Assembly (NCBI GenBank): GCA_934552695.1
Contig: CAKTER010000014.1
Coordinates: 1 to 18,251 of the forward strand
Length of the DNA: 18,251 bases
Direction of reading: 5' to 3'
DNA from: an uncultured Eubacteriales bacterium
Lineage (GTDB): Bacteria > Bacillota > Clostridia > Lachnospirales > Anaerotignaceae
The first letter of the stretch is position 1; each line of letters begins with the position of its first letter. This document shows, in pieces, positions 1 through 6,315 of this stretch. The position numbers and the translations under genes were made by a program. The notes below the pieces were generated by a model. It worked only from the letters and a program-made list of their open reading frames with translations, searched no databases and was not told the DNA's origin.

Positions 1-746
1 ATGGTAGCCGCCGGGGCGTCCTCCCCCCGTTTTTTCACCAGCGGGGGCATAATCTCGTCGGTGGTTCCGGCGGCATAGTGAGCCTCCACCGCCGCCGCCA
101 AATCGCCGGTTTCTTCTCCCACGCCCCGGGTCAGCATCTCATAGGCCCGTTCCACCCGCTCCCACCGGTTGTCCCGGTCCATGGCGTAGTAGCGGCCCAC
201 CACCGAAGCGACCTCGCCGCTTTCCAGCGCCCGGCAGGTCTCCTCCAGCTCCCGCAGATACCCGGCTCCCGAGGTGGGGGACACGTCCCGGCCATCCAGA
301 AACGGATGGACGTACACCCGCTGCACCCCCCGCTCCTTTGCCATTTTCAGCAGGGCATACAGGTGGGTGTTGTGGCTATGCACGCCGCCGTCGCTCAAAA
401 GCCCCAGCAGGTGCAGGGCGCTCTGCTTTTTCACACAGCCGTCCATCACCCGGCACAGGGCCGGGTTTTGGAAAAAGTCCCCGTCCTCAATGGCCTTGGT
501 GATCCGGGTCAAATCCTGATACACAATACGCCCGGCGCCCATGTTCAGATGCCCCACCTCGGAATTGCCCATTTGCCCCGCCGGCAGGCCCACGTCCAAC
601 CCGCTGGCATAGCCCCGGACGTGAGGCCATTTTTCCAAAAGCTTTTGGTAATTCGGCATTTTTGCCGCCCGTACCGCATTTCCCGGCTGGTCAGGCCCTA
701 TGCCAAACCCGTCCAGTATCAATAAAACCGTTGTTTTCTTGCTCAT
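1..746 (-). CDS. gpmI: 2,3-bisphosphoglycerate-independent phosphoglycerate mutase, 5' part (runs off window)
   Basis: Interconverts 3- and 2-phosphoglycerate in glycolysis, in the cytoplasm. About 248 N-terminal codons of a usual ~510 are visible; the rest lies beyond base 1. The protein opens [15 protein letters not shown], the metal-binding start of the alkaline-phosphatase fold. It then shows [16 protein letters not shown], containing the catalytic serine (NSEVGH), then SDGGVHSH and [11 protein letters not shown], and [12 protein letters not shown], all GpmI hallmarks. The ATG at 746 follows a purine-rich GGGGGAGAGG. It sits 15 bases after the tpiA stop, so it is the last visible gene of the pgk-tpiA-gpmI operon. 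No lesion is seen in the visible part. Identification is firm by family motifs. Confidence 0.95.
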   Translation of the reverse strand, partial: MSKKTTVLLILDGFGIGPDQPGNAVRAAKMPNYQKLLEKWPHVRGYASGLDVGLPAGQMGNSEVGHLNMGAGRIVYQDLTRITKAIEDGDFFQNPALCRVMDGCVKKQSALHLLGLLSDGGVHSHNTHLYALLKMAKERGVQRVYVHPFLDGRDVSPTSGAGYLRELEETCRALESGEVASVVGRYYAMDRDNRWERVERAYEMLTRGVGEETGDLAAAVEAHYAAGTTDEIMPPLVKKRGEDAPAAT

Positions 747-761
747 ACCTCTCCCCCGTTG

Positions 762-1433
762 TCAGGGCTTTAAAAGCTCTAAAAATTCGTCCTTTAGGCT
801 GGCGCCGCCAATCAGCCCGCCGTCAATATCCGGCATGGCAAACAGGGTGTGGCAATTCCCGGCGTTCACGCTGCCGCCGTACAAAACCCGAATGCTTTGG
901 GTAGCCGTGCGGCCGGTGCCGATGGCCCAGATGGGCTCGTAGGCCACCACCACCCGGGCGGCTTCCTCCGCCGTCAGCCCCCAAAGCCCCAGCTTCAGCT
1001 GCATCCGTACCCACTCCGGGGTCACGCCCGCCTCCCGCTGCTCCAGGGTCTCCCCGCAGCAAAGGATGGGCACAAGCCCTACTTCCAGCGCCTTTTTCAC
1101 CTTTTGGTTCACGGCCCCATCGGTCTCCCCAAACAGCTGCCGCCGCTCGGAATGCCCCAAAATCACATACCGGGCCCCCACCTCGGTGAGCATGGCCGGA
1201 GAAATCTCCCCGGTAAAGGCGCCTTTGTCCTCAAAATACATATTTTGGGCCCCCAGCGCCACCGGTGTGCCCGCCAGCACCTCGGCCACGGCCGGCAGGT
1301 CGATGGCCGGGACGCAAAAGGCCACGTCGCAGGCGCATGCGCCCATCTGCTCCGTCAGCCGCCGGGCCAGCGCCGCCGCTTCCCGGGGGGTCATGTGCAT
1401 TTTCCAGTTCCCCGCTACCAAACGCTTCCCCAT
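762..1433 (-). CDS. tpiA: Triosephosphate isomerase with an in-frame internal deletion of the helix-6 region
   Basis: Interconverts dihydroxyacetone phosphate and glyceraldehyde 3-phosphate. The catalytic residues are present: N9 and K11 (AGNWKM), H94 (GHSERR), E166 ([11 protein letters not shown]), phosphate loop 6 (GTGRTAT, 172-178) and YGGS (185-188). The protein is 223 residues, whereas the family is usually about 250. The shortfall is one gap: after GTGRTAT the sequence goes straight through Q179-S180 to IRVLYGGSV. Relatives have about 26 residues there (helix 6 and the lead into strand 7). Loss of a barrel helix should harm folding, so this copy may be inactive, or the gap may be an assembly error. 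ATG with AGGAGG just upstream; the pgk stop is 9 bases before the start. Confidence 0.93.
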   Translation of the reverse strand: MGKRLVAGNWKMHMTPREAAALARRLTEQMGACACDVAFCVPAIDLPAVAEVLAGTPVALGAQNMYFEDKGAFTGEISPAMLTEVGARYVILGHSERRQLFGETDGAVNQKVKKALEVGLVPILCCGETLEQREAGVTPEWVRMQLKLGLWGLTAEEAARVVVAYEPIWAIGTGRTATQSIRVLYGGSVNAGNCHTLFAMPDIDGGLIGGASLKDEFLELLKP

Positions 1434-1442
1434 GGTTCCTCC

Positions 1443-2609
1443 TTATTTATCCTGCACCGCCGCCACGCCGGGCAGCTCCTTGCCTTCCAAAAACTCCAAC
1501 GAGGCCCCGCCGCCGGTGGAAATGTGGGTCATTTTATCGCCAAAGCCCAGCTGGTTCACCGCCGCCGCCGAGTCGCCGCCGCCAATCACCGTGGTTCCCT
1601 GCACTTCGGCCATGGCCTGAGCTACCGCCCGGGTGCCCGCCGCAAAGTTCTCCATTTCAAACACGCCCATGGGCCCGTTCCACACCACAGTTTTGGCGGT
1701 GCGGATAGCCTGGGCAAACAGCTCCCGGGTTTTCGGGCCAATGTCCATGCCCATCCAGCCTGCCGGAATCTCCCCGGCGGGGACAATTTGGGTCTGGGCG
1801 TCGTTGGCAAACCGGTCGGCAATCACCGTATCCACCGGCAACAGCAGCTTCACGCCCTTTTCTTTGGCCTTTTCCATCATCTGCCGGGCATAGCCGGCCT
1901 TGTCGGCTTCCAGCAGGGAATCCCCCACCTGCCCGCCCTGGGCATAGGAAAAGGTGTAGGCCATGCCGCCGCCGATCAGCAGCAGGTCCACCTTGTTCAG
2001 CAGGTTATCGATCACCGCAATTTTATCCGAAACCTTGGCCCCGCCCAAAACCGCCGCAAAAGGCCGCTCCGGGGCGTCCAGCGCATTGCCCAAAAACTCC
2101 AGTTCCTTTTCCATCAGGTAGCCCACCGCCGACTCTTTGACATAGGCGGTAACCCCGGCGGTAGAGGCATGGGCCCGGTGGGCCGTGCCAAAGGCGTCGT
2201 TTACATACACATCCGCCAGCGAGGCCAGTTCCTCGGAAAAGACCGGGTCGTTCTTCTCCTCCTCTTTCCGGAACCGGGTGTTTTCCAAAAGCACCACGTC
2301 CCCGTCCTGCATGGCGGCCACAGCGGCCCGGGCGTTTTCGCCCACCACCGTGTCATCCTTGGCAAACACCACGGGTTTGTGTAGCAGCTCCGACAGGCGC
2401 ACCGCCACCGGGGCCAGCGAAAGCTCGGGCTTGATCGCCCCCTTGGGCTTGCCCATATGAGAGCAAAGGATAACCCGGGCGCCCTCGCCGCACAGCTTTT
2501 CGATGGTGGGCAGCGCCGCCGTGATCCGGCTTTCGTCGGTAATCTTCCCGTCCTTCATGGGCACGTTAAAATCGCAGCGCACCAGCACCCGCCGCCCCTT
2601 CACCTGCAA
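1443..2609 (-). CDS. pgk: Phosphoglycerate kinase; open frame begins after an in-frame TAA at codon 5
   Basis: Transfers phosphate from 1,3-bisphosphoglycerate to ADP. The open frame holds all the main PGK landmarks: RCDFNVP near the N-terminus, [30 protein letters not shown] and GGGDSAAAV near the C-terminus. The 388 residues are close to full length (~395-400). The coordinates use a TTG at 2609 because the natural-looking ATG (2636, with AAGGAGG upstream) reads M-L-N-K-stop before continuing in the same frame as N-I-D-Q-L-Q-V-K. That upstream segment matches the usual PGK N-terminus, so TAA appears to replace a lysine AAA. The TTG has no good ribosome binding site. Either expression depends on reinitiation or readthrough, or this is a nonsense mutation or a sequencing error. 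First gene of the pgk-tpiA-gpmI operon. Confidence 0.92.
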   Translation of the reverse strand: MQVKGRRVLVRCDFNVPMKDGKITDESRITAALPTIEKLCGEGARVILCSHMGKPKGAIKPELSLAPVAVRLSELLHKPVVFAKDDTVVGENARAAVAAMQDGDVVLLENTRFRKEEEKNDPVFSEELASLADVYVNDAFGTAHRAHASTAGVTAYVKESAVGYLMEKELEFLGNALDAPERPFAAVLGGAKVSDKIAVIDNLLNKVDLLLIGGGMAYTFSYAQGGQVGDSLLEADKAGYARQMMEKAKEKGVKLLLPVDTVIADRFANDAQTQIVPAGEIPAGWMGMDIGPKTRELFAQAIRTAKTVVWNGPMGVFEMENFAAGTRAVAQAMAEVQGTTVIGGGDSAAAVNQLGFGDKMTHISTGGGASLEFLEGKELPGVAAVQDK

Positions 2610-2621
2610 CTGGTCAATATT

Positions 2622-2636
2622 TTATTTATTCAGCAT
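2622..2636 (-). other. Four-codon mini-ORF (M-L-N-K-stop) at the natural start of pgk
   Basis: ATG at 2636-2634, TAA at 2624-2622, in frame with pgk, 12 bases before the TTG at 2609. Its ribosome binding site AAGGAGG (2643-2649) is the only strong one in front of pgk. Read through, it would add ten residues that look like a normal PGK N-terminus (MLNK-x-NIDQL). This is direct observation; whether it acts as a leader or is a lesion is unknown. Confidence 0.8.
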
Positions 2637-2678
2637 GATAAGCCTCCTTATCCATTGGAAACGCAGTCTTTCCTTTTT

Positions 2679-2707
2679 AGTATACCTGTTTTTGGGGCAA
2701 AGCGCAA
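2679..2707 (-). promoter_or_regulatory. Sigma-A-type promoter for the pgk operon
   Basis: On the minus strand, TTGCGC (2707-2702) and TATACT (2684-2679) are separated by 17 bases, about 40 bases before the pgk ATG. The -10 matches the consensus at 5 of 6 bases and the spacing is ideal. The 2637-2846 gap otherwise holds no gene. Confidence 0.7.
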
Positions 2708-2846
2708 CGGCCAGCCCCGGGGTTCCCCGGCCGGAGCCGCCGACTGTTTATCCCCTTGTTCGTGCAGTTTTGTTCTATCTGTTGAGCGATTCCTCTCAAA
2801 GCCCCCGGCTTTGTGTGTTTTTACCTCCGTTTTTTTGTTTTTTCTG

Positions 2847-3389
2847 TTACATATATTTTTGCATTTGCCGCAAGGCGTTTTTTTCCAGCCGGCTCACCTG
2901 GGCCTGGCTAATGCCGATCTCTGCCGAGACCTCCATTTGGGTTTTTCCCTCAAAAAACCGAAGGGCCAAAATATGCTGCTCCCGCTCTCCCAGCCGGGAC
3001 ATGGCCTTATCCAGCGCCAGCCGATCCACCCATTCCCCCTCCCCCTCCTTCTCGTCCCGCACCTGATCCATCACATACAGGGCGTCGCCCCCGTCCCGGA
3101 ATACCGGCTCGTACAGCGACACCGTGTCCTGAATGGCGTCCAGAGCCTGCCGCACCTCCGCCGGGTCTTTTTGCAGCTCCCGGGCAATCTCGGGCACCGT
3201 GGGCTCCCGTCCCAGCCGGTTTTGAAGGCTTTCCCGCATTTGCAGGGCCTTATACGCCGTATCCCGTACGGAGCGGCTGACCCGGATGGCGTTGTTGTCC
3301 CGTAGATACCGCCGAATTTCTCCGATAATCATGGGCACGACCCCCACCGGGAGAAATGCAGCAAACAACCCCGGCATTCTTTCATCCAT
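2847..3389 (-). CDS. sigG: RNA polymerase sporulation sigma factor SigG, C-terminal part only (split or truncated)
   Basis: SigG is the forespore sigma factor of late sporulation. From codon 18 the 180-residue product is clearly SigG-like: VPMIIGEIRRYLRDNN (regions 2.3-2.4), IRVSRSVRDTAYKALQ, EPTVPEIA, ALDAIQDTVSLYEP, DGGDALYVMDQ and the region 4.2 helix-turn-helix GKTQMEVSAEIGISQAQVSR. The first 17 residues (MDERMPG...) are not SigG. They derive from sequence after the recombinase stop, and AAGGA before ATG 3389 could drive translation of this chimera. About 120 residues of the full ~260 are missing (core-binding regions 2.1-2.2), and no matching N-terminal half exists in the window. Closer to SigG than SigF because of RRYLRDNN and the IQDxVSLYEP block. 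The product alone should not work as a sigma factor. Confidence 0.85.
   Translation of the reverse strand: MDERMPGLFAAFLPVGVVPMIIGEIRRYLRDNNAIRVSRSVRDTAYKALQMRESLQNRLGREPTVPEIARELQKDPAEVRQALDAIQDTVSLYEPVFRDGGDALYVMDQVRDEKEGEGEWVDRLALDKAMSRLGEREQHILALRFFEGKTQMEVSAEIGISQAQVSRLEKNALRQMQKYM
3330..3345 (-). other. Predicted element/sigG junction (attachment-site half)
   Basis: SigG coding homology stops at GTG CCC ATG (3338-3330). Upstream on the minus strand, where family members encode FSTYA, the sequence instead reads through unrelated codons to the recombinase stop at 3397, about 55 bases away. This is where a serine recombinase would have joined an element to the chromosome. No second copy of the sequence around the junction was found in the window, so the exact core cannot be set. 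Confidence 0.55.
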
Positions 3390-3396
3390 TTCTTCC

Positions 3397-4761
3397 TTAT
3401 AATGTGTAGTAAATATCCACCCGGTCGCCGGTGACCACCACTTTCTCCACCAGCGCCCGCAGCACCGCCTTTTTCTCCGGCAGGGCCAGCCCCTCCCATT
3501 CCCGGCCCAGCCCCCGGGCCTGCTCCCATCTTTGCGCCCGGGCCCGGCTTTCCGCCGCCTCCGTCTGCTCCCGGGCCATCCGCTCCTCCAGCGCCGCCAG
3601 CTCCCGCTTTTGCTCCTCAATCAGCCCCAGCAGGGTGTCGTCCCCGTCGGCATAAAGCCGGTACAGCCGCCGCAGCCGCCCCGTTTCGGTTTTGTGCCGT
3701 TCCGTTAGCAGCTCCCAGGCCGATTTTTCCGCCGTCCCGCCCTCCGGGGCCTCGGCCCGCAGGCTCAGGGCAAACAAATCCCGCAGCACCGCCGCCTCCA
3801 CCTCCTCGGCCCTTGGCCGGGGATTGTCGCAATGGGGGTCCCGCACCAAATAGGGCTTGCTGCCGTCCCGGGAATAGCACACCAGCCGGTGCCCGTCCTT
3901 CCCCCATTTCTGGTAGCGCATCCCCGCCCCGCACTTTCCGCAAACCACCAGCCCGGTGAGCAAATGGGGGGAGCTGTCCGCCGGCCGACGGCTCCGCTCT
4001 GCCAGCAGCCGCTGCACCTCGTCAAATTCCTCCCGGCTCACCAACGGCCGGTGCCGCCCGGGATAGGTTTGGCCGTTATAGGAAATTTGCCCCACATTGC
4101 TTTCCCGCCGCAGAATCTGATACACCTGCCGGGGATACCGGAACCCCAGCAGCCCGGCAATCTTATCCGCCGAGTATCCCGCCCGGTACAGCCGGTACAT
4201 TTCCCGCACCGTATCGGCATCGGCATTGGGAACCAGCGTCCCCGTTTCGGCATTATAATCGTAGCCAAAGGGCACCTTGCCGCCGCCCATCCAATACCCC
4301 TGCCGTACCCGCTCCCGCATCCCCATCCGGGTGCGCTCCCGGATGTTTTCCCGCTCCAGCTGGGCAAAGGCCGAAAGAATCCCCACCATCAGCCGGCCCA
4401 TGGGCGTGGCGGTATCCATGCTTTCGTTAATGGAAATAAACTCCACCCCGTTGGGCCGGAACACATCCTCGATGAGGTAAAGGGTATCCTTCTGGCTGCG
4501 GGACAGCCGGTCCAGCTTGTAGACCAGCACATGGGACACCCGCCCGGCCCGGGCCTCCTCCAGCAGCCGCTGCAAGGCCGGGCGCTCCAGGTTGCTGCCC
4601 GAAAAGCCCCCGTCCACAAACAGCTCCCAGGGGGCAATTTCCTTGGCCCGGCAATAGGCAATCAGCTTTTCCTGCTGGGCCTCGATGGAGTAGCCCTCCT
4701 CCGCCTGGGCGCCATCCCTCCGCTGTGGGCCTAAACCCCCGTTTTTGGTAAGCATGCCCAC
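3397..4761 (-). CDS. Large serine recombinase (resolvase/zinc-ribbon), catalytic N-terminus degenerate
   Basis: A site-specific recombinase of the large serine family. Visible parts: resolvase domain with EEGYSIEAQ, VDGGFSGSNLERP, VLVYKLDRLSRSQ and GRLMVGILSAFAQLERE; the recombinase DNA-binding domain (KVPFGYDYN); a zinc ribbon with CGKCG and a later Cys pair (about 272-315); and a coiled-coil region near 370-415. The family normally starts with Y-x-R-V-S-T carrying the nucleophilic serine. Here that place reads LGPQRR, with no Arg-Val-Ser. An ATG at 4763 has a better-placed AGGAGG, but its frame hits TAG after ten codons. The gene therefore looks like a decayed or mis-sequenced recombinase. 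It ends 8 bases before the chimeric sigG start and shares its direction, like recombinases that excise elements from sporulation genes. Confidence 0.88.
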   Translation of the reverse strand: MGMLTKNGGLGPQRRDGAQAEEGYSIEAQQEKLIAYCRAKEIAPWELFVDGGFSGSNLERPALQRLLEEARAGRVSHVLVYKLDRLSRSQKDTLYLIEDVFRPNGVEFISINESMDTATPMGRLMVGILSAFAQLERENIRERTRMGMRERVRQGYWMGGGKVPFGYDYNAETGTLVPNADADTVREMYRLYRAGYSADKIAGLLGFRYPRQVYQILRRESNVGQISYNGQTYPGRHRPLVSREEFDEVQRLLAERSRRPADSSPHLLTGLVVCGKCGAGMRYQKWGKDGHRLVCYSRDGSKPYLVRDPHCDNPRPRAEEVEAAVLRDLFALSLRAEAPEGGTAEKSAWELLTERHKTETGRLRRLYRLYADGDDTLLGLIEEQKRELAALEERMAREQTEAAESRARAQRWEQARGLGREWEGLALPEKKAVLRALVEKVVVTGDRVDIYYTL

Positions 4762-4876
4762 ATTTCTCTCCTCCTATGCCCCCCACCGCCCTTTTGTTTG
4801 TTCCTTTTTCCGTGTTCTTCCCGTCCTGCGCCATTGGTAAAAATGCACAATCCTATTCTTTATTCATTTTGCTTGA

Positions 4877-4905
4877 TTGACGGTTTGCCTAAGCCACTAT
4901 ATAAT
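4877..4905 (+). promoter_or_regulatory. Near-consensus sigma-A promoter for the first reductase gene
   Basis: TTGACG (4877-4882), 17-base spacer, TATAAT (4900-4905): 11 of 12 consensus bases. It lies 74 bases before the ATG at 4979. The spacer start (after TTGACG, a TTTGCC) is repeated in the promoter of the second paralogue at 6192, suggesting that the promoter was duplicated together with the gene. Confidence 0.85.
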
Positions 4906-4978
4906 GAAAAAAGACTGGGGCCAAAGCAAAGTGCCTGCGGCTGCCATTCGACTCTATGAAAAGAAAGAAGGATGTTGT

Positions 4979-6013
4979 ATGATTAATCGTATTGCTATCA
5001 TGGGCTGCGGTTCTCTGGGCACCATTTTGGGCGCCTTTTTGAACAAAGCCGGTCTGGACGTCACCATGGTTGACGCCTGGAAAGAACACGTAGAAGCTCT
5101 GAAGGCTCACGGCGCTACCGTAACCCAGGGCGTCGAGATGACGGTTCCCGTCAAGGCCGCCTGCACTCCCGACGAGATGGAAGGCACCTTTGACCTGTTC
5201 ATCTACATGGCCAAGCAGACCTTCAACGACACCGCTATTCCCCAGATGGTCGAGCATTGCCACAAGGATACCATCATCATGACCTGCCAGAACGGTCTGC
5301 CCGAGCTGGTCGTAGCCAAGTACTGGCCTCATTCTCAGGTATATGGCGCCACCGTGGGTTGGCCCGCCACCTTCCTGGGCCCCGGCAAGTCTGCCCTGAC
5401 CTGCTCTCCCGATGCCCCCATGTTCGAGTTCCACTTGGGCACTCTGGACGGCCCTGTAACTCCTCAGGTTTATGAAATCCAGAAGATTCTGCAGTGCATG
5501 TGCCCCAAGGTACACATCACCGAAAACCTGATGGCCGACCGTTGGTCCAAGGTTCTGATTAACTCCGCTTTCTCCGGCATGTCCACCGTTCTGAACGGCA
5601 CCTTTGGCGATACCGTTCAGCCCGGCAAGGCCGCTACCTGCTCCATCCGGATTGCCCGGGAAGTGGTTCGGGTTTGCGCTGTTAGCAACGTTAAGCTGCC
5701 CGTTATCTTCGGCATCGACTTTAACGAACTGACCTCCTACACCACCGAAGAAGGCGAGAAGGCCGCTTGCGAGCGCATCCACCAGACCTTTGGCGGCAAC
5801 ATGGGCAAGGCTTCCATGCTGCAAGACCTGGAGAAAGGCCGCAAGTGCGAAATCTCCATGATCGACGGCGTTGTGGCTGACGAAGGCCGCCGGGTTGGCG
5901 TGCCCACCCCCTACTGCGATGCCGTCGTAAAGATTGTTTCCGAAGTGGAAGACGGCAAGCGTCCCCTGCAGAACAACCTGGACGCCATGCCCGACCTGCC
6001 CTTCTACATCTAA
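4979..6013 (+). CDS. Ketopantoate reductase-family protein (PanE/ApbA), paralogue 1
   Basis: An NAD(P)H-dependent 2-oxoacid reductase fold. The N-terminal Rossmann motif is IMGCGSLGTILGAFL (GxGxxG). The middle has the catalytic-lysine signature DRWSKVLINSAFSG. The C-terminal domain has KASMLQDLEKGRKCEIS and GVPTPYCDAVVKIVSE, as in 2-dehydropantoate 2-reductases. 344 residues is slightly longer than typical PanE (~300). ATG chosen at 4979 because AAGGA precedes it and the paralogue starts alike. Its own strong promoter, its terminator and a codon choice richer in AAG, AAC, GTT and TCT than its neighbours suggest high expression. The tandem copy and lack of other pantothenate genes make a catabolic or fermentative 2-oxoacid reductase as likely as pantothenate synthesis. 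The substrate is unknown. Confidence 0.88.
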   Translation: MINRIAIMGCGSLGTILGAFLNKAGLDVTMVDAWKEHVEALKAHGATVTQGVEMTVPVKAACTPDEMEGTFDLFIYMAKQTFNDTAIPQMVEHCHKDTIIMTCQNGLPELVVAKYWPHSQVYGATVGWPATFLGPGKSALTCSPDAPMFEFHLGTLDGPVTPQVYEIQKILQCMCPKVHITENLMADRWSKVLINSAFSGMSTVLNGTFGDTVQPGKAATCSIRIAREVVRVCAVSNVKLPVIFGIDFNELTSYTTEEGEKAACERIHQTFGGNMGKASMLQDLEKGRKCEISMIDGVVADEGRRVGVPTPYCDAVVKIVSEVEDGKRPLQNNLDAMPDLPFYI

Positions 6014-6023
6014 GAACCAGCCC

Positions 6024-6131
6024 TTTGCTGAAGGTTCGACAACTGGCCAAGCAGGCTGATTTTACAACTGGTCTTTACACAACGTAAGTTCCGACCGCTT
6101 ACGAGCCTACCTACAACATCTTTTCAGCAAA
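6024..6131 (+). other. Structured 3' region of the first reductase transcript
   Basis: Between the stop and the terminator, nested inverted repeats are visible: TTTGCTGAA (6024-6032) with TTCAGCAAA (6123-6131), AGGCT (6053-6057) with AGCCT (6104-6108), and CGTAAG (6083-6088) with CTTACG (6098-6103), the last two stacking directly. ACAACTGG also occurs twice. No open frame is seen. It could be a folded 3' UTR or a small RNA; no known family was recognised. Confidence 0.4.
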
Positions 6132-6135
6132 TTCC

Positions 6136-6164
6136 AAGCCCGGACGTTTGTCCGGGCTTTTTTT
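6136..6164 (+). terminator. Intrinsic terminator after the first reductase gene
   Basis: Perfect 10-bp stem AAGCCCGGAC / GTCCGGGCTT with a GTTT loop, followed by an unbroken T run (6158-6164). Confidence 0.95.
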
Positions 6165-6191
6165 ATACCTCTTTGTTGCCTTCCGATACTA

Positions 6192-6220
6192 TTGACGTTT
6201 TGCCATAAATGCCTTATACT
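6192..6220 (+). promoter_or_regulatory. Sigma-A promoter for the second reductase gene
   Basis: TTGACG (6192-6197), 17-base spacer, TATACT (6215-6220). It follows directly on the terminator of the upstream paralogue, so the two genes are separate transcription units. Confidence 0.85.
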
Positions 6221-6222
6221 AA

Positions 6223-6284
6223 AAGGGCAACATACAGCAAAGTGACGGATTTTTTCGCCGTCTTTTGCAAGCCCTTGTCACTTT
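6223..6284 (+). promoter_or_regulatory. Leader with competing hairpins before the second reductase gene
   Basis: The ~90-base leader between the promoter and ATG 6316 contains inverted repeats that overlap. GCAAA..GACGG (6237-6248) pairs with CCGTC.TTTGC (6258-6268). Alternatively AAAGTGAC (6239-6246) pairs with GTCACTTT (6277-6284), while AAGGGC (6223-6228) can pair with GCCCTT (6271-6276). The same bases take part in more than one helix, as in attenuators. No known riboswitch was recognised and there is no strong T run. Confidence 0.35.
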
Positions 6285-6315
6285 ACACAATTTTATTACA
6301 GAAAGAGGGATGTGT

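Noticed and set aside
849-2384. A 511-codon open frame on the plus strand opposite tpiA and pgk
   Set aside because: It is the antisense shadow of two clearly conserved genes; GC-rich third positions remove stops on the other strand. The peptide is His/Gly/Pro-rich with no domain.
3832-4734. A 300-codon plus-strand frame opposite the recombinase
   Set aside because: Pro/His-rich shadow of the recombinase frame.
3961-4761. Phage or conjugation genes that would mark a larger mobile element around the recombinase
   Set aside because: No capsid, terminase, relaxase, excisionase or replication gene is visible in the window; only the recombinase supports mobility.
4889-5824. A 311-codon open frame antisense to the first reductase
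   Set aside because: Same cause: shadow of a strongly coding gene, with no ribosome binding site or recognisable domain.
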